From NCBI GenBank assembly GCA_963922815.1, contig CAWUKD010000044.1, positions 1-23,351 on the forward strand: a stretch of DNA of 23,351 nucleotides, read 5' to 3'. The position numbers were made by a program, and so were the translations under genes. Below, one piece after another: positions 15,550 through 22,025 of this stretch. This DNA is from SZUA-146 sp963922815 (GTDB taxonomy: Bacteria; Pseudomonadota; Gammaproteobacteria; Steroidobacterales; SZUA-146). The notes under the pieces were generated by a model. It made no database searches, was not told where the DNA came from, and was given only the letters and a program-made list of their open reading frames with translations. How positions within the stretch are numbered: position 1 is the first letter of the stretch; each line of letters opens with the position of its first letter.

Positions 15550-15889
15550 AATCCACCAGTCCTGTAATTTGACGGATCAGCTGATCCGGGCGTCCGTTCA
15601 GGTCGCGATTGTGGTGCGACAGCCAGCTTCGCATGGCCGCTTCATCGCCGGCCATGATCGCATCAAGTCCGCGATACAGTCGCACGAGCAGAGCCGCCAG
15701 CTCCCATTCTTTGGTATCCGTACCCAGCAGAAAATCCCCACTGGACATGCGAGTGACCGAAGCGGGGCTGATGCCCAGAATTCGCGCCAGTGCCGTTTTG
15801 CTCAGCCCCATGAATTGCTGAGCATTGAGCACCGCCTTGGTTAATACCGCGCGATAGCTGTCGTTTGAAATGTGTTGCGCACCATCCAT
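15512..15889 (-). CDS. Xre/MbcA/ParS-type antitoxin
   Basis: About 125 residues. The N-terminal helix-turn-helix is FMGLSKTALARILGISPASVTRM (residues ~26-48) and the C-terminal DUF2384-type toxin-binding region includes WLSHHNRDLNGRPDQLI. It should neutralise the downstream RES toxin and repress the operon. The frame continues upstream to ATG 15976, but that codon lies before the likely transcription start, so the start must be ATG 15907 or 15889; 15889 (MDGAQHIS) gives the usual length. No ideal ribosome-binding site is seen for either. It overlaps the toxin gene by 38 bases. Confidence 0.88.
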   Translation of the reverse strand: MDGAQHISNDSYRAVLTKAVLNAQQFMGLSKTALARILGISPASVTRMSSGDFLLGTDTKEWELAALLVRLYRGLDAIMAGDEAAMRSWLSHHNRDLNGRPDQLIRQITGLVDCVAYVDAFRARV

Positions 15890-15967
15890 GACCTGAATAT
15901 ACCACATGAAAGAAAGCGGGTAAAAAATTTCATCAGAAAATAACGAGAGGCGCAATGACGGTGGTTG

Positions 15968-15995
15968 GCTATACAACGATATTTTTGCACGACAA
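15968..15995 (-). promoter_or_regulatory. Candidate promoter of the RES toxin-antitoxin operon
   Basis: On the minus strand, a TTGTCG -35 (15990-15995) and TATAGC -10 (15968-15973) are 16 bases apart, each four of six to consensus. Transcription would start near 15961, giving a leader of 54-72 bases to the antitoxin ATG. The promoter elements overlap the ATCGTTGT repeats, as expected for autorepression. Confidence 0.45.
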
Positions 15996-15999
15996 CGAT
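15973..15999 (-). repeat. Direct repeat ATCGTTGT x2, likely antitoxin operator
   Basis: On the minus strand, ATCGTTGT occurs at 15992-15999 and 15973-15980, exactly 19 bases apart (about two helical turns). One copy overlaps the -35 and the other the -10 box. Xre-type antitoxins bind such repeats to repress their own operon. The binding is inferred from position and spacing. Confidence 0.45.
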
Positions 16000-16223
16000 G
16001 TCATTGATTTTTAAGATGTTAACATTCCCTTGCAATCCAACAGTTTAACTTTGTTCGTTTGCAATGTATGTTATCGACAACTCGGGTGGGTAACGCACGG
16101 CTGCGACCGAACGCGGCCAGTTAAGTGCTTTACATAACTTACCCTGACCAGAATTTGGCCGGTTGCAGGATCACCGGGCATTGGGCGATTGAACCTACAA
16201 TAATACGAATTTATGGAGTGTAC

Positions 16224-16250
16224 CGGGCGGAGTTGTCAGCAACCCGCCCG
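16224..16250 (+). terminator. Strong hairpin upstream of photolyase (terminator or attenuator)
   Basis: CGGGCGG-A-GTTG-TCAG-CAAC-CCGCCCG folds into an 11-base-pair stem with one bulged A and a four-base loop. On the plus strand it is followed after five bases by TTTT. It lies 123 bases before the photolyase ATG. It could terminate an unseen upstream transcript or control the photolyase leader; no gene upstream on the plus strand would need a terminator. Confidence 0.45.
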
Positions 16251-16372
16251 CGAACTTTTGGCCTTCGCTCCCTTGCAGTCGATCACTCGCGTTTCACTCT
16301 TGCGGCGTACACTGCCCACCTTCGACGCGGTGCCGTGTCGTTGTGTTCAATACATCAATTACAAAGAGTGAT

Positions 16373-17806
16373 ATGCCTACAACGCTGATTTGGTACCGAC
16401 AGGATCTACGTCTGTGTGATCACCGGCCCCTGACCCGGGCGCTTGAGCTGGGACACCAGGTGGTGTGCTGTTACGTGCTGGATCAGACCACGCCAGGCAA
16501 GCACCGTATCGGTGGTGCCAGTAAGTGGTGGCTGCATCACGCGCTGTCAGACCTTGGTGATCAGCTTCGTGCTCTCGGCGGAGAACTCATACTCAGAAGC
16601 GGTCGATACGCCGACGTTGTGCCCGGGCTCGTTGAAGAGTGCGAGGCAACGGCGCTGTATTTCAGCCGCAATTACGAACCGTATATGTCCGACGTCGAAC
16701 AGTCGATCAAATCAGGGATGGATCAAAAGGGCGTTTCCGTCAGGCGTTTCTCCGGCAACATTCTGTTTGATCCTGATATGTTGCGCACCAAAGGCGGCAC
16801 GCCTTTTAAAGTGTTCACCCCGTTTTGGACAAACTGTCGCACGCAGCCGCCACCGGTACCACCGCTGCCGGCGCCTGAATCCATTCGTTTCGTCAAACGA
16901 CAGCCGGAGAGTGAATCGCTGGCCGACTGGAAGCTATTGCCCAACGCTCCGGACTGGGCTGGCGAAATAGCGGCAAGCTGGACGCCCACCGAGGCGGGAG
17001 CGCATGATTCACTGGAGCAGTTTCTGACGTGTAGCGTCGAACAATACAGCGAAGCGAGAAATTTACCCGCCGTAAAAGGCACGTCGCGACTGTCACCGTA
17101 TTTGCACTACGGGCAGATCAGTCCCGCGCAGGTGTGGCATGGCACCGAGTCTGCCCTGGCCGGAACGCAGACCGACAGGAAAGGCGCTGACACGTTTATG
17201 TCCGAAATCGGCTGGCGTGAGTTTTCCTACCATCTGCTCAATCAGTTTCCCGAACTTCCTGAAAAAGAATTTCGCCGCAATTTTGAGCGGTTCCCATGGA
17301 AAAAGAACAGTCGTTATCTAAAGGCATGGCAAACCGGACAAACCGGTTTTCCGATTGTTGACGCGGGTATGCGCGAGCTGTGGGCAACAGGCTGGATGCA
17401 CAATCGGGTGCGTATGATTGTCGGCTCGTTCCTGGTAAAAGATTTGCTGATTCCATGGCAGCAGGGCGCAGCCTGGTTCTGGGACACACTGGTTGATGCC
17501 GACCTCGCCGCCAATTCCGCCAGCTGGCAATGGGTAGCCGGGTGCGGCGCCGACGCGGCGCCGTATTTCCGCATCTTCAATCCGATACTGCAGGGTCAGA
17601 AGTTTGATAAAGACGGCGAGTACGTCAGACGCTGGGTGCCCGAACTTCGGGAGCTACCCAAAAAATGGATCCACAATCCGTTTGAAGCCCCTTCAGACGT
17701 ATTGACGCAGGCGGGCGTCGAGTTGGGCAAGAGCTATCCGAAGCCGCTGGTAGACAGAAAGGTCGCTCGCCAGCTGGCGCTGGAGGCGTTCGCCCAAATA
17801 AAATAA
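16373..17806 (+). CDS. phrB: Deoxyribodipyrimidine photolyase (class I CPD)
   Basis: A 477-residue light-driven repair flavoprotein that splits cyclobutane pyrimidine dimers. The N-terminal antenna domain (TTLIWYRQDLRLCDH) binds a folate- or deazaflavin-type chromophore. The FAD domain contains GTSRLSPYLHYGQISP, WREFSYHLL, and the highly conserved TGFPIVDAGMREL...TGWMHNRVRMI...KDLLIPW and ADLAANSASWQWVAGCGADAAPYFRIFNP. Trp residues of the electron-transfer chain are in expected positions. The frame is open to ATG 16343, but ATG 16373 follows AAAGAG by a usual distance and starts right before the fold. It is a single gene; a hairpin lies after it. Confidence 0.97.
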   Translation: MPTTLIWYRQDLRLCDHRPLTRALELGHQVVCCYVLDQTTPGKHRIGGASKWWLHHALSDLGDQLRALGGELILRSGRYADVVPGLVEECEATALYFSRNYEPYMSDVEQSIKSGMDQKGVSVRRFSGNILFDPDMLRTKGGTPFKVFTPFWTNCRTQPPPVPPLPAPESIRFVKRQPESESLADWKLLPNAPDWAGEIAASWTPTEAGAHDSLEQFLTCSVEQYSEARNLPAVKGTSRLSPYLHYGQISPAQVWHGTESALAGTQTDRKGADTFMSEIGWREFSYHLLNQFPELPEKEFRRNFERFPWKKNSRYLKAWQTGQTGFPIVDAGMRELWATGWMHNRVRMIVGSFLVKDLLIPWQQGAAWFWDTLVDADLAANSASWQWVAGCGADAAPYFRIFNPILQGQKFDKDGEYVRRWVPELRELPKKWIHNPFEAPSDVLTQAGVELGKSYPKPLVDRKVARQLALEAFAQIK

Positions 17807-17832
17807 GCCGTCGTATGAGTCTGCGGCCGCGC

Positions 17833-17869
17833 GTTCCGGTCTCCCTCTTTTAACGAAGGAGACCGGAAC
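17833..17869. terminator. Perfect 12-bp hairpin between convergent genes
   Basis: GTTCCGGTCTCC (17833-17844) and GGAGACCGGAAC (17858-17869) form a perfect 12-base-pair stem around a 13-base loop, placed between the stop codons of the photolyase (+) and the symporter (-). It can fold in either transcript. No U-tract follows, so it is an atypical bidirectional terminator or a 3'-end-protecting stem. Confidence 0.6.
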
Positions 17870-17877
17870 AACAAACG

Positions 17878-19599
17878 CTAGGCTTTTCCGTCGATGATAT
17901 CGTCGATGCTGGGTGCCGGTGTTCCCATGCCGGGCTCGGCCTGGCCTGCTTTCACGCGCTTGAAGTAGTTACGGTAAGCCCGCATAGCCTGGTTACCGAA
18001 TATCAGCATGATCGGAATGTTGGCCAGCACCGCAACGCCGGTGCCGAAGCTGGTCAAATTGTCGAGCGCCCGGTCCGTTTCGATCAGCCCCAGTGTTGCC
18101 ACAACAATCAGTGAGCAAAAAACGAACTTGTAGATGAGCACCGACTTTTCGCCCAGCAGGTAAACCATGCACTGTTCGCCGTAGTAGCTCCACGAGATCA
18201 TGGTGGAAATGGCGAACATGAGTGACGCAATGGTCACCAGCCACTTGCCCAGGCCGGACGCCGCGGTATCAAAGGCGCGGGCTGTTAACGTTGCTCCGCC
18301 GAGCGAGGCGTAGACTTCGGCTTTTTCGAGGCGCGGGGTGGTTTTGGACTCAAGGTTGCCCCAGTCAATATATACCTCGCCGTTCTTGTCGATGACCTGG
18401 CCAAACAACTGCTGTACATCGGTGCCACGCCGCTCGTCCATGTCGCCACGTACGATCATGAATACAGACTGACCGACCTGCCATTCTTCAACCGTGTTTT
18501 CAGGAGCCGGTGTATCGTTCACGGTGAACTGGCTGGCGCCAACAGGAACGATTGCAGGTACGTTCACAAACTGCCCTTCCGCGCCGCGGTTCCAGACTCC
18601 GGTACTCAATATAATGAGAGCGGTGAACGTACACACAACGATGGTATCGATGAAGGGTTCCAGACCCGCGACCAAACCTTCCCGAACCGGTTCGTCCGTT
18701 TTGGCGGCCGAGTGGATGACAGGCGAGCTGCCCTGGCCGGCTTCGTTGGAGAAGATAGCTCGCTTCATGCCGAATAGTAGTGCCGAAGCCATGGTGCCGC
18801 CGACAAAGGCGCCCGTTGCTTCGGTTGGATTAAACGCCGACGTAAAGATCAGACTGAACACGCCGGGAATGGCTCCGGCATTTTTGATCAGGACGAACGT
18901 ACCGGCGATCAGGTAGAGCGCCACCATGAAGGGCACCAGGAAGCTGGCGACCTTGCCAATTCGGCTGATGCCGCCAATGATCACCAGACCAACGATAATG
19001 GCCATGGTCACGCCGGTGATCCAGCCTGGAATGCCAAAGTAGGTTTCGCTAAGCTCGGCGACGTTCCAGGCCTGGAACATGTTGCCGCCGGTAATGGTTG
19101 AGATCAGCAGCATCAGGCAGAAAATGCCGCCAATCAACGATCCGAGCCACGCCAGGTTAGGAAAGGCGCGCTTGATACCTTTCGAAGCGACCCACATGGG
19201 TCCGCCGTGGGGGTTCTTTGGGTCGTCCGTGTTGCGATAGAGCATCGACTGAGTCACCTCAGTCAGCTTGATGGCCATGCCCAGAAAGCCGATTACCCAC
19301 ATCCAGAACACGGCGCCGGGGCCACCGAGACTGATGGCAAGCGCCACACCGCCAATGTTGCCAAGTCCGACCGTGGCCGACAAAGCGCCCGAAAGTGCCT
19401 GGAAATGATTGATGGCGCCAGGATCGTTCGGGTCGTCATAGGCGCCCCGGATGACTTTGACCCCGTGGGTCAGCGAGCGGAATTGGCCGAAAAATGACCA
19501 GACGGTAAACAGTACGCCAATACCTACGATCAGATAGAGAACGTTGTCATGCCACAAATAGGCGTTAGCGGTTTCCAGGAAAGAATTGAATGCTTCCAT
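17878..19599 (-). CDS. AGCS family sodium:alanine/glycine symporter with large loop insertion
   Basis: A 573-residue secondary transporter that takes up alanine or glycine with Na+. Family motifs are present: GALSATVGLGNIGGVALAI (70-89), GGPGAVFWMW, GGPM, the helix GMKRAIFSNEAGQGSSPVIHSAA (277-299) and ISWSYYGEQC (468-477). Around ten to eleven transmembrane helices are visible. Between the helix ending GVWNRG (339) and GATLTARAF (435) there is an extra hydrophilic stretch of about 95 residues, which in most AGCS proteins is a few residues; the usual length is 440-490. AAAGG lies seven bases before the ATG. A 16-base palindrome is 92 bases upstream. Confidence 0.93.
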   Translation of the reverse strand: MEAFNSFLETANAYLWHDNVLYLIVGIGVLFTVWSFFGQFRSLTHGVKVIRGAYDDPNDPGAINHFQALSGALSATVGLGNIGGVALAISLGGPGAVFWMWVIGFLGMAIKLTEVTQSMLYRNTDDPKNPHGGPMWVASKGIKRAFPNLAWLGSLIGGIFCLMLLISTITGGNMFQAWNVAELSETYFGIPGWITGVTMAIIVGLVIIGGISRIGKVASFLVPFMVALYLIAGTFVLIKNAGAIPGVFSLIFTSAFNPTEATGAFVGGTMASALLFGMKRAIFSNEAGQGSSPVIHSAAKTDEPVREGLVAGLEPFIDTIVVCTFTALIILSTGVWNRGAEGQFVNVPAIVPVGASQFTVNDTPAPENTVEEWQVGQSVFMIVRGDMDERRGTDVQQLFGQVIDKNGEVYIDWGNLESKTTPRLEKAEVYASLGGATLTARAFDTAASGLGKWLVTIASLMFAISTMISWSYYGEQCMVYLLGEKSVLIYKFVFCSLIVVATLGLIETDRALDNLTSFGTGVAVLANIPIMLIFGNQAMRAYRNYFKRVKAGQAEPGMGTPAPSIDDIIDGKA

Positions 19600-19690
19600 T
19601 ATTGGCCTTTCGATTTTTTAAGTGAGCCATCGGACAGAATTTGATCCACATCATGCGGGTTATGCCTGAGTGTGGCAAGAATCGGCAGGA

Positions 19691-19706
19691 GCACCAGGCC
19701 TGGTGC
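19691..19706. promoter_or_regulatory. 16-bp perfect palindrome upstream of the symporter
   Basis: GCACCAGGCCTGGTGC is a perfect palindrome in the 145-base gap between the DUF4184 and symporter genes, 92 bases upstream of the symporter ATG. Such symmetry suits a dimeric repressor binding site; it may also be the 3' end of the DUF4184 transcript's opposite strand. No regulator gene is adjacent. Confidence 0.35.
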
Positions 19707-19744
19707 AGCGCACAAGCGCAACGCGGCGCCGCCCGTCAGGTAAG

Positions 19745-20530
19745 CTATGCGCGCCGAACTCTACCGATATACCGAAAGATCAGTGCGACCTGCATGATCA
19801 GTGAACCGGTCAGAACCGTGACGATCAGGTAGCGACCGTAGGCGCGTGCGGCAGGACCTATGCCGTAGTAAAACGAATGGGTCTTGAGCCACGATTCGGT
19901 AATGGCCCAAACGGCGGGTGCAACAAACAAAGCGGCGCAGCCGGCCAGCTTCACCCAAAGCGGCAGTCCCAGCCGGCTTTGATAGGGACGCTCCGGTGGG
20001 GCGTAAGGTGCCCGGGACCAGCGGTACAACCACCACGCCAGCAAAGGCAGGAAAACCACCGTGCTGCCGTGCTGCAGGAGCTTGTAGTAGCCGTGCGACC
20101 GGTTAAACAGGGTGAACTTATTGCGTAGCTCCGGAAAAAACTGCAGCCCCCAGCCGCTGGCGTGAGTAAATGAGTCCCACAGTACGTGCGTGGCCGCACC
20201 GATGATCAGTCCGGCCACCACGCCCGCGAGGTACTTGAGGTCGTGTCGGCGACGCTCTCCGAGTCGCTCGCTGATCGCGTCCGGCATCAGTTCGAGCAAG
20301 GGCGTTCGCACCAGTAGCTGGAACAGCAGGTACACGCCAAGCCCGACAGGCAGACACGCCGTAATGATGCCGGGCAGCGAGTGCGTGACCGGATAGGCGA
20401 GAAAGTAGCCGAAGAACATGGGCATGTCGGGCACCATGCTGCCAAGGGCCAGCGCCGTGAACGGCAGCCAGGCCCCGGTAAACTTCTTGACCGGCACTAC
20501 GGCCGCGACATGTGTCAGCGTAAAAGGCAT
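19745..20530 (-). CDS. DUF4184 family integral membrane protein
   Basis: A 261-residue membrane protein with about six hydrophobic helices. It begins MPFTLTHVAAVVP and has GSMVPDMPMFFGYF and ATHVLWDSFTHASGWG, whose histidines and aspartates recall membrane-bound metal-dependent hydrolases (YdjM-like, DUF4184). The likely metal residues are H7, D35, H120, D124 and H128. Activity is unknown. A GAGAG ribosome-binding site lies six bases before the ATG. It stands between the thiolase and the symporter on the same strand, separated from the thiolase by a hairpin. Confidence 0.88.
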   Translation of the reverse strand: MPFTLTHVAAVVPVKKFTGAWLPFTALALGSMVPDMPMFFGYFLAYPVTHSLPGIITACLPVGLGVYLLFQLLVRTPLLELMPDAISERLGERRRHDLKYLAGVVAGLIIGAATHVLWDSFTHASGWGLQFFPELRNKFTLFNRSHGYYKLLQHGSTVVFLPLLAWWLYRWSRAPYAPPERPYQSRLGLPLWVKLAGCAALFVAPAVWAITESWLKTHSFYYGIGPAARAYGRYLIVTVLTGSLIMQVALIFRYIGRVRRA

Positions 20531-20557
20531 GTATCGCTCTCGTTCAATTTCCCTGCG

Positions 20558-20578
20558 AGCCAGGCCTCGGGCCTGGCT
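20558..20578. terminator. GC-rich hairpin between thiolase and DUF4184 genes
   Basis: AGCCAGGCC-TCG-GGCCTGGCT is a perfect nine-base-pair stem with a three-base loop, 61 bases after the thiolase stop (minus strand) and 28 bases before the DUF4184 start. There is no U-tract, so it is a weak terminator or a structure in the DUF4184 leader. A second stem (GACAGGC/GCCTGTC, 20604-20631) lies closer to the thiolase stop. Confidence 0.4.
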
Positions 20579-20603
20579 GCGCTATGACCGCTGGTTATTT
20601 TCT

Positions 20604-20631
20604 GACAGGCGGTTCAGGCGTGCGGCCTGTC
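20604..20631. repeat. Seven-base inverted repeat after the thiolase
   Basis: GACAGGC (20604-20610) and GCCTGTC (20625-20631) are perfect inverted repeats with a 14-base loop, just downstream of the thiolase stop at 20639 on the minus strand. The loop can hold further partial pairing. It may be part of a tandem 3'-end structure with the hairpin at 20558-20578. Confidence 0.3.
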
Positions 20632-20638
20632 GTTCGAC

Positions 20639-21919
20639 CTACCGCTCAACAATAGCCGTTACACCCATGCCGCCTGCCGTGCATATAGAAATCAGAACAC
20701 GCCCGGAGCCCTTTTGTTCCAGCAATTTAGCGGCATTCGCCAAAATACGTGCGCCGGTGGCTGCAAACGGGTGACCGACGGCCAGGCTGCTGCCGTTTAC
20801 ATTGAGTTTGCTGCTGTCAATTGAGCCCATCGCTTCGCTGCGACCGAGTCGCTCGCGACAAAATGATTCGGACTCCCAGGCGCGCAGGGTGCACAGAACC
20901 TGGGCGGCGAAGGCTTCATGTATTTCGTAAAAATCAAAGTCTTGTAACGTCAGCCCGGCGTCCTTGAGCATTTCCGAAACCGCGTAGGCCGGCGCCATCA
21001 GTAATCCTTCGGATTCAATGAAATCAACGGCCGCTACTTTGCCATAGGTCAGGTATGCCTGAACGGCGAGGCCACGCTCCTTTGCCCAGTCTTCTGACGA
21101 CAACAACACCGACGCCGCGCCGTCCGTGAGCGGCGTGCTGTTGCCGGCGGTCAGCGTACCGTGACCGCTGGTGCGGTCGAAGGCAGGGCGTAACTTTGCC
21201 AGCGATTCCATCGATGAATCGCGGCGCAGATTGTTGTCGGTAGACACGCCGCGAAATGGCACGACCAGATCCGAGAAGAATCCGGCGTCGTAGGCGGCGG
21301 CAGCGTTGTTATGACTCGCGAGCGCCAAAGCGTCCTGATCTTCGCGCGAGATGTTCCACTGTTGTGCCATCAGTTCGGTGCTTTCACCCATCGACAGTCC
21401 GGTTCTGGGTTCGTTGACTCCCGGTGCCTCGGGCTTCAGGTGTGAAGGACGAAAACCCAGCATGGCCTTCATGCGGTCGGCCATGCTGCGGGCACGAAAC
21501 ACTTTCATCAAAACCGCACGGTACTCTTTGGGATACACGATTGGTGCGTCGCTTACCGAGTCGGTGCCGGCGGCGATGCCGGAGTCAATCTGACCAAGCG
21601 CAATCTTGCCGCCAATGAGAATCGCCGCTTCAAGTGACGTACCGCACGCCCGCTGCAGATCGAACGCCGGCGTGGCCGGACTCAGGCCGCAGCCGAGCAC
21701 TGATTCACGGGCGAGATTCCAGTCTTTGGAATGCTTCAGCACCGCGCCGCTCGCGACGTCGCCGAGCGTTTCACCTTTTAGTTCGAAGCGATTAACCAGA
21801 CCGCCCAGGGATGCAGTGAGCATGTCCTGATTGGTGGCGCTTGTGTATTTGGTATGAGCGCGACAAAAAGGAATTCGGCTGCCGCCCAGGATGGCAACTT
21901 TGCGTAGTTTTAAAGGCAT
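20639..21919 (-). CDS. Thiolase, acetyl-CoA acyltransferase (FadI/AtoB-like)
   Basis: A 426-residue thiolase II-superfamily enzyme that cleaves 3-ketoacyl-CoA or condenses acetyl-CoA. Catalytic residues: nucleophilic C92 in LQRACGTSLEAA, H334 in EIHEAFAAQ, H383 in GHPFAATGAR and C413 in ICTAGGMGV. The opening KVAILGGSRIPFCRAHT resembles FadI, the subunit usually paired with FadJ, but no FadJ or other beta-oxidation gene is in the window, so degradative versus biosynthetic role is open. The frame runs upstream to 21988, but the ATG at 21919 has GGAG eight bases before it and starts the fold. It is divergent from the MATE gene. Confidence 0.95.
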   Translation of the reverse strand: MPLKLRKVAILGGSRIPFCRAHTKYTSATNQDMLTASLGGLVNRFELKGETLGDVASGAVLKHSKDWNLARESVLGCGLSPATPAFDLQRACGTSLEAAILIGGKIALGQIDSGIAAGTDSVSDAPIVYPKEYRAVLMKVFRARSMADRMKAMLGFRPSHLKPEAPGVNEPRTGLSMGESTELMAQQWNISREDQDALALASHNNAAAAYDAGFFSDLVVPFRGVSTDNNLRRDSSMESLAKLRPAFDRTSGHGTLTAGNSTPLTDGAASVLLSSEDWAKERGLAVQAYLTYGKVAAVDFIESEGLLMAPAYAVSEMLKDAGLTLQDFDFYEIHEAFAAQVLCTLRAWESESFCRERLGRSEAMGSIDSSKLNVNGSSLAVGHPFAATGARILANAAKLLEQKGSGRVLISICTAGGMGVTAIVER

Positions 21920-22025
21920 AATCAGGCTCCGCAGTATCAGCGATTGTGTGCAATACTCAGCAGCAGGCGTGCTAGAGTGTGCGGCCATATCATATCAAGA
22001 TCTGCTGCCCCTCACAGTGACTCAC

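Larger units (their letters stand above)
15890..16372. other. Gene-free stretch of about 480 bp
   Basis: Between the antitoxin and the photolyase, transcribed divergently. It holds the toxin-antitoxin promoter and operator repeats (15968-15999) and a strong hairpin (16224-16250). An open frame of 87 codons (16125-16388) has no ribosome-binding site and no recognisable features. No other gene is seen; part of the region may encode a small RNA or leader. Confidence 0.45.

Noticed and set aside
16125..16388. Open frame of 87 codons overlapping the photolyase start
   Set aside because: No ribosome-binding site, no recognisable domain, crosses a strong hairpin and overlaps the photolyase in another frame; composition looks non-coding.
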